Assembly (NCBI GenBank): GCA_017475265.1
Contig: JAFVFY010000066.1
Location: forward strand, 62,001 to 126,000
From: Prevotella sp.
GTDB lineage: Bacteria > Bacteroidota > Bacteroidia > Bacteroidales > Bacteroidaceae
Direction of reading: 5' to 3'
Length of the DNA: 64,000 nucleotides
Shown here: piece after piece, positions 16,657 through 24,482 of the stretch
Layout of the letters: each line of letters opens with the position of its first letter
How positions within the stretch are numbered: the first letter of the stretch is position 1
Position numbers and translations under genes: made by a program
Notes under the pieces: model-generated
The model's input: the letters and a program-made list of their open reading frames with translations, nothing else
Told to the model about the DNA's origin: nothing
Databases searched by the model: none

Positions 16657-17775
16657 TTATTGTGCAACCTCAATGGTGACTTTCAGCTTGCCGTCGGTGC
16701 CCACCTTCGGCACTATCTCGCACTTCTTCAAGCGCGGATTGCTCGGTGTGATGTTGAACGGATAGGCTCCACCCCAAACGCCGACCACCGTGCCGTCGTT
16801 ACCCTTGTAAATCTTGGCAGCCTCGTCGGAGAGTTCGTAGAGACCATGGCCGTTAGCATTCAGGTCGTACCACCCTAACCAAGCAAGGGTGTAGCCTGTC
16901 AAATCACCGTACTGGTCGGTGTTCTTCGTCAGAGCACTACTGTCTTTGAAGAAATGTTCGCGGTCTTCCACCATCCGGTTAGACTCGTTGGCACCTGCAA
17001 AGAAAGTGCCGTTGTCTGCTGCCGTGGAGAAACCTACACAGTTGTAAGCATCGTAGGTTGACCAGTCGGGTACTAAGGTGCCGTCGCCAATCAAAAGGGT
17101 GTTGGTGAGGTTGGCATCGTTTATATAAGATCCATAATAATAACCATTTCGGTTATAATATTTTTTAAAATCATAAATAACACAATTATTAACACTAAGC
17201 GGGTCATTGCCTTTGTCATTACGTAACCATTCCACCAAGCAATTTTGTAGCAGTCCACCTTTGACTTGTAGAGCGCGATAGATAATGCAATCATTAAAAA
17301 CGGCATAAACATTTGCTGGATTCACTACAACGCTCGTCTTGGAGTATGAGGCGTTACCTTCAAACCTTACTTTCGTAAAAGTAATCCTTTTGGCAGATGA
17401 GTTGTTTTCAACGGTAACTCCTCCAAGGAAACACAATCCTTCAAAAGATATTGGGCTGTCGTTATTCTGAATGGTGATGGTGGGGTAGCCTTCCAATGCC
17501 GTATAAGAATTGCTGGTGGGAATGTCGGAAAACATACCCACGCCTCGGATGGTAAGATTCTTGGTCATATTGACCGCTGTGAATGTTCCTGCCGACAGGG
17601 TAATGACATCACCTTCGCGGGCAAAATTATAGGCATCTATAAGTGCCTTTTTCCCATAAAATGCCCACATCTTTCCCTCATGGTTGAGCGTAGCAACAAG
17701 TGTTGAGGGTTCTTCGGCCTTGGCTCCCGTCATGGCGAGCATGGAGACCACAAACAGTAAAAACAGTTTCTTCAT
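16657..17775 (-). CDS. Secreted beta-helix-like protein of unknown function
   Basis: A 372-residue protein with signal peptide M-K-K-L-F-L-L-F-V-V-S-M-L-A-M-T-G-A-K-A. The N-terminal half has pectin-lyase-like beta-helix features: I-T-L-S-A-G-T-F-T-A, L-T-I-R-G-V-G-M-F, P-T-I-T-I-Q-N-N and I-T-F-T-K-V-R-F. No catalytic motif is recognised and there is no dockerin. The middle (about 17100-17300) is visibly richer in A and T than the ends, suggesting a mosaic gene. It lies 14 bases before the dockerin gene on the same strand, so the two likely form an operon. Confidence 0.75.
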   Translation of the reverse strand: MKKLFLLFVVSMLAMTGAKAEEPSTLVATLNHEGKMWAFYGKKALIDAYNFAREGDVITLSAGTFTAVNMTKNLTIRGVGMFSDIPTSNSYTALEGYPTITIQNNDSPISFEGLCFLGGVTVENNSSAKRITFTKVRFEGNASYSKTSVVVNPANVYAVFNDCIIYRALQVKGGLLQNCLVEWLRNDKGNDPLSVNNCVIYDFKKYYNRNGYYYGSYINDANLTNTLLIGDGTLVPDWSTYDAYNCVGFSTAADNGTFFAGANESNRMVEDREHFFKDSSALTKNTDQYGDLTGYTLAWLGWYDLNANGHGLYELSDEAAKIYKGNDGTVVGVWGGAYPFNITPSNPRLKKCEIVPKVGTDGKLKVTIEVAQ

Positions 17776-18467
17776 AGTCTTGAAATGTTTTTGCGCCTGC
17801 CCACACCCCAGGACGCGGCAAGTTTCAGAATAGTTTTTAGGTTACTTAGTGCATAGATACAAAAAAGGCGTAGGTGCCTGTTTCTTTAAAGAAAACGTCT
17901 TTCTCATATATATGGTCACCCGTCCACGGTCTGCGGCTCTTCGCAGTCCTGCGGGCTGGCACGGAACCTGCCCCTACAAGTGACGGTGCAAAATTACGAA
18001 AAGTTTGTGAATCGGCAAAGAAAAGTGGAGGAAAATTTGGTGGTAATGGGAAAAATGCTAATATTCACATCGCCAAATACCAAAAAGGGACTTCATGATG
18101 TAAAAGCCGTTCTTGAACGGCAAAAGTGGCGAGATGACTGATGGACAGAATAGAATGTGGAAAAGTAAAACAAGTTGTTTTGGTTAAGAGAAGTCCGTCC
18201 AAACCCTCAGAAAAAACGGCTTTTTCTGTACCAAAACAAGTTGTTTTACTTTGGGGATACTTGGTGAGAGTTTGAGAGAAAGGCGCATCTTGGGGGTGAG
18301 AAGGCCGGTATTTCACTTCAAATCTCCCTTCAAATCTCACTTAGCGCCTAGCTATTTGCAAATTATTCGCCGCAAAATTTTGTATTCTCGGAAAATGTTG
18401 TTACCTTTACATTTTAAAACAAAAATACCGACATAAAAATACATATTTAACTAATCATTAAAGAAGA
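17776..18467. other. Gene-free stretch
   Basis: About 690 bases with no convincing gene. It contains the inverted repeat pair at 18161-18252, a TATCTATG sequence near 17853 that may act for the leftward gene, and a TTACCTTT sequence near 18401 that may have driven the broken gene at 18468. Short open frames here lack family features. Confidence 0.6.
18161..18252. repeat. Inverted repeat built from the palindrome AAAACAAGTTGTTTT
   Basis: Two copies of the 15-base palindrome (18167-18181 and 18233-18247) lie in inverted flanking context (GT...GGT and ACC...AC). Between them is a hairpin CAGAAAAA-ACGGC-TTTTTCTG at 18208-18228. It could be a paired operator or a tiny non-autonomous element. Confidence 0.6.
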
Positions 18468-18728
18468 ATGGAAATGAAAACAAAAATTGTTTGTGTGCTC
18501 GCCGCCATGATTGTCGGCGGTACAAGTGGCATCCACGCACAGCAGTAAATGCTGGATGTAGAGAATGGCAAGGCAGTACGCCACATTGCCTTCGACCAGG
18601 AACAGGTGACTGTCAACTACAAAGACGGCTCGCAGGAGGAGAACGTGCAAAATGCCCTGTTCGTGTTTTCTTCAGAAGTGGTGGGCATCAGGGACAATAA
18701 CCGTGAAACAATAACCAATAAACAATAA
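18468..18728 (+). pseudogene. Broken gene for a small secreted protein
   Basis: The frame opens with a clear signal peptide (M-E-M-K-T-K-I-V-C-V-L-A-A-M-I) ending near H-A-Q-Q, is stopped by TAA at 18546, and then continues in the same frame for 59 codons (M-L-D-V-E-N-G-K-A-V-R-H and so on) to a TAA at 18726-18728. The single in-frame stop right after the signal peptide points to a recently decayed gene. The last codons lie in the 14-base repeat array. Confidence 0.6.
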
Positions 18729-18749
18729 CCGTGAAACAATAACCGTAAT
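18694..18749 (+). repeat. Four 14-base (2 x 7) units ending at a start codon
   Basis: ACAATAACCGTGAA occurs at 18694 and 18722, with variants at 18708 and 18736. The last unit overlaps the ATG at 18748. As elsewhere, the array runs from an upstream stop codon to a downstream start codon. Confidence 0.8.
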
Positions 18750-18804
18750 GAAAAAACTATCCTTCAGTTTGATGCTTGCCCTGCCTATGGCAGCAAGTGC
18801 CTAA
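18748..18804 (+). pseudogene. Orphan signal-peptide fragment
   Basis: M-K-K-L-S-F-S-L-M-L-A-L-P-M-A-A-S-A followed at once by TAA. Only the secretion signal of a lost gene seems to remain, directly before the hairpin at 18818-18850. Confidence 0.5.
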
Positions 18805-18817
18805 GGATTCCCACAAA

Positions 18818-18850
18818 AAATCCCCGTACCATTTGGCGGTATGGGGATTT
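18818..18850. terminator. Hairpin overlapping the lptG promoter
   Basis: AAATCCCCGTACC pairs with GGTATGGGGATTT over 13 positions (one G-T pair) with a 7-base loop that holds the -33 TTTG of the next promoter. The T run lies on the minus-strand side. It may insulate lptG or end leftward transcripts. Confidence 0.5.
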
Positions 18851-18863
18851 CTTCGTACCTTTG
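18832..18863 (+). promoter_or_regulatory. Promoter of the LptG-like permease gene
   Basis: TTTG at 18832-18835, 20 bases, TACCTTTG at 18856-18863. The start codon at 18873 lies only about ten bases after the -7 box, so the leader is very short. Confidence 0.7.
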
Positions 18864-18872
18864 CACCCCGAA

Positions 18873-19958
18873 ATGAAGCGATTAGACTGGTATATCATCA
18901 AGAAGTTCATCGGCACGTACATCTACAGCATCGTGCTGATTATCTCGATTAGCATTGTGTTCGACTTCAACGAGCACATGTCGAAGTTTGCCGCCACCCA
19001 CGCTCCCTGGCGTGCCATCGTCTTCGACTACTACGTGAACTTCGTGCCCTATTTCTCCAACCTCTTCTCGCCGCTCTTCGTTTTCATCGCCGTCATCTTC
19101 TTCACGTCGAAACTGGCCTCGAACAGCGAGATCATCGCCATGCTCGCCAGCGGCACCAGCTTCAACCGCCTCATGCGGCCCTATATGATTTCGGCGGCGC
19201 TCATTGCTGCCGTGAACTACTACCTCGGCGCCTACGTCATTCCCCACGGCAACGTCACCCGACAGGCCTTCGAGGTGAAATACAAGAACAACAAGAAGAA
19301 CACCTCGGCGCAGAACGTGCAGTTGCAGGTGGGGCCAGGCATCATCGCCTACATACAGCAGTACGACGACATCTCGAAGCGCGGTTACGGTTTTTCGCTC
19401 GACCAGTTTGAGGACAAGAAGTTGATTAGCCACATGACGGCCAACGTCATCCAGTACGACACCATTAGCGATTCACGCAACCACTGGAAGGCGCTCAACT
19501 ACAAAATCCGTACGCTCAAGGGATTGCGCGAGCAGATAGAGACGGGTGCAGAGCTCGACACCATGATTATGATGGAACCAATGGATCTCGTCTTTTCCAA
19601 GGGTCAACAGGAGACGTTCACCTCGCCCGAACTGCTGCGCTACATCTCTAAGCAGCAGGAGCGTGGTTCTACCAACGTCATACAATATGAGGTGGAGTAC
19701 CACAAGCGCATCTCCAACTCCTTTGCCTCGTTCATCCTCACCGTCATCGGCGTCTCGCTCTCCTCGCGTAAGCGCAAGGGAGGCATGGGCATGTACCTTG
19801 GCATAGGCCTGGCGCTTTCCTTCTCCTACATCCTCCTGCAGACGGTCACCGCCACCTTCTCCACCAATGCCGGTATGCCCGCCATCCTGGCCGCCTGGAT
19901 TCCTAATGCCATCTACGCCGTCATCGCCTTCTTTTGCTATAGGCAAGCCCCGAATTAA
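18873..19958 (+). CDS. LptF/LptG family permease (YjgP/YjgQ)
   Basis: An inner-membrane permease of the LPS export machine, of the type that works with LptB and LptC. The 361-residue protein opens M-K-R-L-D-W-Y-I-I-K-K-F-I, the family signature, with membrane segments near residues 12-32, 60-80 and 100-125, a long periplasmic domain, and three more segments from about 285 (A-S-F-I-L-T-V-I-G-V-S-L) to the end. An in-frame TTG at 18861 lies inside the promoter, so ATG 18873 is the start. In Bacteroidales it usually follows tgt directly; here about 9 kb separates them. Confidence 0.9.
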   Translation: MKRLDWYIIKKFIGTYIYSIVLIISISIVFDFNEHMSKFAATHAPWRAIVFDYYVNFVPYFSNLFSPLFVFIAVIFFTSKLASNSEIIAMLASGTSFNRLMRPYMISAALIAAVNYYLGAYVIPHGNVTRQAFEVKYKNNKKNTSAQNVQLQVGPGIIAYIQQYDDISKRGYGFSLDQFEDKKLISHMTANVIQYDTISDSRNHWKALNYKIRTLKGLREQIETGAELDTMIMMEPMDLVFSKGQQETFTSPELLRYISKQQERGSTNVIQYEVEYHKRISNSFASFILTVIGVSLSSRKRKGGMGMYLGIGLALSFSYILLQTVTATFSTNAGMPAILAAWIPNAIYAVIAFFCYRQAPN

Positions 19959-19959
19959 G

Positions 19960-19987
19960 TTACGATTTGACAATTTACAATTTACGA
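19960..19987 (+). repeat. Heptamer array (TTACGAT type) before the DEAD-box gene
   Basis: TTACGAT, TTGACAA, TTTACAA and TTTACGA follow the permease stop codon (19956-19958) and end 12 bases before the start at 20000. Confidence 0.65.
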
Positions 19988-19999
19988 TATGACTGCGCA

Positions 20000-21307
20000 A
20001 TGACCTTTGAAGAAACATATCTCAACGACAACATCCTCGATGCGCTCTACGACATGCACTTCGAGGAGATGACTCCCATTCAGGAGAAGTGCATACCCGA
20101 AATACTCGACGGCCGCGACGTGCTGGGCGTGGCGCAGACGGGCACCGGCAAGACTGCGGCCTACCTGCTGCCCATCTTGTCGATGCTCGATGATGACCGT
20201 GCTTCCAGGGCGGACGAGGACGGCCGCGCTCCCAGATTCCCTGATGATGCCATCAACTGTGTGGTGATGGCTCCGACGCGCGAGCTGGCACAGCAGATTG
20301 ACCAAGCCATGGAGGGCTTTTCCTATTACCTCGACGGTGTGTCATCGATAGCTGTCTATGGCGGCAACGACGGTTCGCGCTTCGATCAGGAACTGAAGAG
20401 CTTACGCGGCGGTGCCCCTGTAGTCATCGCTACGCCGGGGCGACTGCTGAGCCACCTGAAGGTGGGCAATCTTGACCTCTCCAGGACAAGCTTCTTCGTG
20501 CTTGACGAGGCCGACCGCATGCTCGACATGGGCTTTATTGATGACATCCTTCAGATTACGAAGCTGTTGCCTCCGAGCTGTCAAAAGGTGATGTTCTCGG
20601 CCACCATGCCGTCGAAGGTACGCGAGCTGGCCGTAAGCCTGCTGCACGACCCTGTGGAGGTGAAGCTGAAGGTGAGCCGTCCGGCCGACAAGATACATCA
20701 GATGGCCTACGTCTGCTACGAGCCGCAGAAGCTGAAAATCATTGACCACCTCTTCCAGAACGGCGACCTCAAGCGCGTCATCATCTTCTGCGGGAAGAAA
20801 GAACGTGTGAAGGACATCAACCGCTCCCTGCAACGGCTGAAAATCAACTGTGCGCCCATGCACTCTGACCTCACCCAGGCAGAACGGGACGACGTGATGT
20901 ATCGCTTCAAGGCCGGACAGGTGGATGTGCTTGTGGCTACGGACATCGTGTCGCGTGGTATCGACATCGACGACATCGCCATCGTCATCAACTATGACGT
21001 GCCCCACGATGCCGAGGACTATGTGCACCGCATCGGCCGCACCGCCCGTGCCGAGCGTGACGGCGAGGCCATCACCTTTGTCAGCGGCGACCAGGACATC
21101 AGGAAGTTCAAGCAGATAGAGCAGTTCCTGAAGAAGGAGGTGGAGAAGCTGCCCCTGCCCGAAGGTATGGGCGAAGCCCCGGAGTACAAGGCCAGTGGCC
21201 GACGCGATGGCACCTCCCGAAGGGAAGGGAGAAGGCACGGCGGGAGCAGACATAGTGGGGGCAGACATGGCCGCCACGGAAGAAACAAGAAAGGAGACAA
21301 GTCGTGA
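20000..21307 (+). CDS. DEAD-box ATP-dependent RNA helicase (RhlE-like)
   Basis: Unwinds RNA during ribosome assembly or decay. About 435 residues with all core motifs: Q-motif M-T-P-I-Q-E-K-C near residue 20, A-Q-T-G-T-G-K-T near 42, P-T-R-E-L-A near 92, D-E-A-D near 168, S-A-T near 200 and H-R-I-G-R-T-A-R near 343. The C-terminus is a basic tail rich in R, G and H, as in RhlE-type enzymes. An upstream in-frame ATG at 19967 lies inside the heptamer array, so the start at 20000 is preferred. The stop overlaps the rsmA GTG start by four bases. Confidence 0.92.
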   Translation: MTFEETYLNDNILDALYDMHFEEMTPIQEKCIPEILDGRDVLGVAQTGTGKTAAYLLPILSMLDDDRASRADEDGRAPRFPDDAINCVVMAPTRELAQQIDQAMEGFSYYLDGVSSIAVYGGNDGSRFDQELKSLRGGAPVVIATPGRLLSHLKVGNLDLSRTSFFVLDEADRMLDMGFIDDILQITKLLPPSCQKVMFSATMPSKVRELAVSLLHDPVEVKLKVSRPADKIHQMAYVCYEPQKLKIIDHLFQNGDLKRVIIFCGKKERVKDINRSLQRLKINCAPMHSDLTQAERDDVMYRFKAGQVDVLVATDIVSRGIDIDDIAIVINYDVPHDAEDYVHRIGRTARAERDGEAITFVSGDQDIRKFKQIEQFLKKEVEKLPLPEGMGEAPEYKASGRRDGTSRREGRRHGGSRHSGGRHGRHGRNKKGDKS

Positions 21308-22137
21308 GACAGCAGGTAAGACCGAAGAAGAACCTGGGTCAGCACTTCCTCACCGACCTGGGCATAGCACGGCGCATCGCCGACACGGTGGATGCCTGTG
21401 CAGACATCCCCGTACTGGAGGTGGGACCGGGCATGGGCGTGCTCACGCAGTTCCTGGCAAAGAAGCCAAGGGAACTGGCCGCCGTGGAGATAGACAAGGA
21501 GTCGGTGGAGTACCTGAAGACCCACCCCCTGCCCCTCTCGAGGGGAGGGGAGTTAAGAATCATCGAGGGCGACTTCCTGCGCATGAACCTTAACGAGGTG
21601 TTTGGAGGCAGACAGTTCGTGCTTACCGGTAACTACCCTTACGACATCTCTTCGCAGATATTCTTCAAGATGCTCGACAACCGCGACCTCATTCCCTGCT
21701 GCACAGGCATGATACAGCATGAGGTGGCCCTACGCATGGCCGCCAAGCCGGGCAACAAGCAATATGGCATACTGTCGGTACTGATGCAGGCGTGGTACGA
21801 CGTGGAGTATCTCTTCACCGTGGAGCCTTCGGTGTTCAACCCTCCGCCAAAGGTGCAGAGTGCCGTCATACGGCTTACACGCAATAACGTCACTGACCTT
21901 GGCTGCGACGAACAGCTCTTCCGTCGAGTGGTGAAGGCCACCTTCGGACAGCGGCGCAAGATGCTGAGGGTGTCGTTGCGCCAGCTTTTACCCCACCCCT
22001 TCCCCTCCCCTATGAGGGGAGGGGAGTGTATGCCTCCTGACGACTTCTTCCAGCTGGACATGATGACCCGACGGCCGGAACAGCTGACGATTGCAGAGTT
22101 TGTAAACCTAACCAACCTGGTTTCTGAATGGATATAG
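21304..22137 (+). CDS. rsmA: 16S rRNA dimethyladenosine transferase
   Basis: RsmA (KsgA) dimethylates two adjacent adenines near the 3' end of 16S rRNA. The 277-residue protein starts with GTG inside a GTGA overlap with the helicase gene. Motifs: K-K-N-L-G-Q-H-F-L near residue 8, the SAM-binding E-V-G-P-G-M-G-V-L-T near 39, and the catalytic N-Y-P-Y-D near 110. Two insertions made of C-rich/G-rich hairpins break the usual alignment: near residues 74-83 (H-P-L-P-L-S-R-G-G-E), and near 229-241 (L-P-H-P-F-P-S-P-M-R-G-G-E). Both are in frame. Its end overlaps the polysaccharide polymerase gene by ten bases. Confidence 0.95.
   Translation: MRQQVRPKKNLGQHFLTDLGIARRIADTVDACADIPVLEVGPGMGVLTQFLAKKPRELAAVEIDKESVEYLKTHPLPLSRGGELRIIEGDFLRMNLNEVFGGRQFVLTGNYPYDISSQIFFKMLDNRDLIPCCTGMIQHEVALRMAAKPGNKQYGILSVLMQAWYDVEYLFTVEPSVFNPPPKVQSAVIRLTRNNVTDLGCDEQLFRRVVKATFGQRRKMLRVSLRQLLPHPFPSPMRGGECMPPDDFFQLDMMTRRPEQLTIAEFVNLTNLVSEWI
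21525..21552 (+). repeat. In-frame hairpin element 1 in rsmA
   Basis: CCCCTC-TC-GAGGGG with flanking C and G runs. It falls between the SAM-binding and R-I-I-E-G-D-F segments, a loop that should tolerate extra residues. Confidence 0.7.
21991..22026 (+). repeat. In-frame hairpin element 2 in rsmA
   Basis: A perfect 10-base stem, CCCCTCCCCT-ATG-AGGGGAGGGG (22002-22024), preceded by CCCCACCCCTT. The same sequence, reverse-complemented, is inside the beta-helix gene at 32112-32147. Confidence 0.8.
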
Positions 22138-23345
22138 TCCTAGGCCAACGAAGAATAAGTCTCTCACTGGGTAGTGAGACGATGGTCACGGTGTTGATTT
22201 GCATCGTGTGGGCATCTGCTCTTGTAGGCTACTCGAAGGGCATCATCAATCGGATGCCGCTGCTGGGCGACTATGCTGAGCTGACGATGGGAGCCATCTA
22301 TATCGTACCCCTGCTGATGGCTCTCCCTGCCCTGGTTAAGAAGTTCTGCCTGGCCGACTATCTGTTCTACTTCGTCTGCGCGTTCTACTATGGGTGGTGC
22401 TACGTGGGCTACCCCGAGAATACGCCCTTCCTCAACGAACATGTGTTCCAGTGCCTTTGCTGCGTGTTCCCTTTCTACTTTATAGGCCGGCTGATAGACA
22501 TTGACAGTTTTTTCAACGTCTTTGTGCTATTGTCCGCAGCCTGCATCCTCATGGATTTGTTCTATTTCCTAGTATATGCCCCTGCGAATAAGGACATGGC
22601 CGAGGTGGCTGGCTCCGACAACATGTACCGTGCCTACCAGTCTTTGCCTCATGTGACAATGTTGCTATGGGCGACACTGCGTCAGTTCAGGATATGGAAG
22701 GCCGTGATGTTTTTTTGGGGCGTGCTCTTTCTCCTCTCCTGCGGCTCACGCGGCCCATTAGTGTGTCTAGGTTTCTTCGGCTTTGTCTATTTCCTCTTCT
22801 TCATGAATTTCCGAGGTGCCCTCTACGTGAAGGGAGCCATCGTAGCTCTAGGCGTGCTAACCCTTGTTTTTCTCCGTGAGATAGCCCTCTTCCTGGCGCA
22901 GACCTTCCTGGGCCTGAACCTGAGCACGCGCATCATGGAGAAAATAGTCTTTGGCGACCTGGGCAACGACACCTACCGTGGCGACCTGCGTGAAATACTA
23001 TACGGGGTGCTTGAGCGGGGCGAGCACTTCTTCGGCCTCGGCCTGTTTGGAAGCGGCAACTACGGCATTGTCTACCCTCATTTCCTTCCGCTCGACTTCT
23101 TCTGTACCTTCGGCTATTCCGTGGGGTCGCTGTTGCTCTTTGCTCTCACGTCATTAGTGGCATTTGCGTTCTACATAGCCAGGGGAACAACCGTCAGGAC
23201 ATTTATCCTGCTGCTTTTCTCCCTCAGCATCATAAAGCTTATGCTGAGCAGCACCTTTGTCATGGATACATTCTTCTTCATGCTCATTGGCGTGTGTATT
23301 AAGGAAGTAAAGGAAACTATGCAGATTGAGGAGGTGAAAATTTGA
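22128..23345 (+). CDS. O-antigen polymerase/ligase-like membrane protein
   Basis: A 405-residue protein with about ten hydrophobic segments. A conserved-looking C-G-S-R-G-P motif near residue 205 is typical of Wzy/WaaL-type proteins, and a long non-membrane loop lies near residues 260-320. It probably polymerises or ligates repeat units at the periplasmic face. It is the first gene of the polysaccharide locus and overlaps rsmA by ten bases. Sequence divergence in this class is high, so polymerase versus ligase is not decided. Confidence 0.75.
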   Translation: MDIVLGQRRISLSLGSETMVTVLICIVWASALVGYSKGIINRMPLLGDYAELTMGAIYIVPLLMALPALVKKFCLADYLFYFVCAFYYGWCYVGYPENTPFLNEHVFQCLCCVFPFYFIGRLIDIDSFFNVFVLLSAACILMDLFYFLVYAPANKDMAEVAGSDNMYRAYQSLPHVTMLLWATLRQFRIWKAVMFFWGVLFLLSCGSRGPLVCLGFFGFVYFLFFMNFRGALYVKGAIVALGVLTLVFLREIALFLAQTFLGLNLSTRIMEKIVFGDLGNDTYRGDLREILYGVLERGEHFFGLGLFGSGNYGIVYPHFLPLDFFCTFGYSVGSLLLFALTSLVAFAFYIARGTTVRTFILLLFSLSIIKLMLSSTFVMDTFFFMLIGVCIKEVKETMQIEEVKI

Positions 23346-23351
23346 AAGATT

Positions 23352-24482
23352 ATGCGCGCACATATTATATATAACAATTACCTCACCCCTGACGGTGAAA
23401 GAATGTCAATAGGCGGCATCCAGACCTACATCACGAATCTCATCCCACTACTGAGGGATGCTGGTTATGCAGTTACTATCTATCAGCGGTCGGATAAGGA
23501 CTTCCATAAAGACATGAACCAGTTTGATGTCTATGGGATAGCAGTGTCATCATCCTGCAAGCGTCTTGTCATCTCTCGGGCCCTTCAGGCGAAAATGCTT
23601 CAGCAGATTGATATGGTCTGCGACCTGTTGGTCTATGGCTGTGAGTCGTTCATCACGCAGCAGTACCCCTGTCGTAGTGTGGCCATACAGCACGGCATAT
23701 CGTGGGATGAGCCATTCGAGAAGTGTGGTCGCCTAAGGTATTTCAGGCATTACCTCGGCAAGTGCTACCTGGCCTGGAAGACCATTCAACGGGTAAGCAA
23801 GGTGGGGCGGCTGGTCTGTGTTGACTACAACTTCGTCAACTGGCACAGGGCCACAGCCACGTATACCCTTATCCAGCATACTGTCATCCCCAACTTCTCC
23901 GTCGTTCCACCCCAGATGCTGAAGAAGGACGAGACCATGGTTAACATCATCTTTGCACGGCGCATGGCTCCCGTCCGTGGCCCTAAGGTCTTTGCCGATG
24001 TGGCCGAGCGACTGCTACTAAATCATCCTGACATACACATCACGATAGCTGGCACAGGGCCGGAAGCTGGATACATGCACGGTATGCTGGACAAATATGA
24101 CCATGTGGAGTTCATAAGCTACGACAGTGAAGACAGCCTCAGGATTCACGCCGACAAGCATATTGCCGTGGTGCCCACCCTTGCCTCTGAAGGCACCTCG
24201 CTGTCTCTGCTGGAGGCCATGGCTTCGGGTTGTGCCGTTGTATGCACCGATGTCGGAGGGATGACAAACATTGTCTTGAACAAATATAACGGCATGATGA
24301 CTTCTGCCGGCGATGCAGATGAGTTGTATGCCGCCATCAACTATCTCATAGAAAACCCAGAGGAGCGTCAGCGAATGGCCACAACAGGCTACGAGACGGT
24401 GCGACGGTGTTTCTCGCACGAGAGATGGGCAAAGGCTTGGAAACAAGTAATAGAAGAAATACGTGATGAGCAACAGCCGTAG
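23352..24482 (+). CDS. Glycosyltransferase family 4
   Basis: A 376-residue GT-B enzyme adding a sugar to the growing polysaccharide unit. It opens M-R-A-H-I-I-Y-N-N-Y-L with a glycine-rich G-G-I-Q-T-Y near residue 20. The donor-binding C-terminal domain shows I-F-A-R-R-M-A-P-V-R-G-P-K near 200 and the E-x7-E signature in E-G-T-S-L-S-L-L-E-A-M-A-S-G near 278. It follows the polymerase by six bases and its end overlaps the flippase gene. Confidence 0.88.
   Translation: MRAHIIYNNYLTPDGERMSIGGIQTYITNLIPLLRDAGYAVTIYQRSDKDFHKDMNQFDVYGIAVSSSCKRLVISRALQAKMLQQIDMVCDLLVYGCESFITQQYPCRSVAIQHGISWDEPFEKCGRLRYFRHYLGKCYLAWKTIQRVSKVGRLVCVDYNFVNWHRATATYTLIQHTVIPNFSVVPPQMLKKDETMVNIIFARRMAPVRGPKVFADVAERLLLNHPDIHITIAGTGPEAGYMHGMLDKYDHVEFISYDSEDSLRIHADKHIAVVPTLASEGTSLSLLEAMASGCAVVCTDVGGMTNIVLNKYNGMMTSAGDADELYAAINYLIENPEERQRMATTGYETVRRCFSHERWAKAWKQVIEEIRDEQQP

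Noticed and set aside
18546..18548. Selenocysteine or recoded stop in the broken secreted gene
   Set aside because: The stop is TAA, not TGA, and no recoding structure is seen; decay is simpler.
18694..18749. Replication-origin iterons
   Set aside because: The 14-base units fit the junction-array pattern and no replication gene is near.
9724..18860. Integrative element or prophage
   Set aside because: No integrase, transposase, relaxase or phage gene was found; only repeats and cargo.
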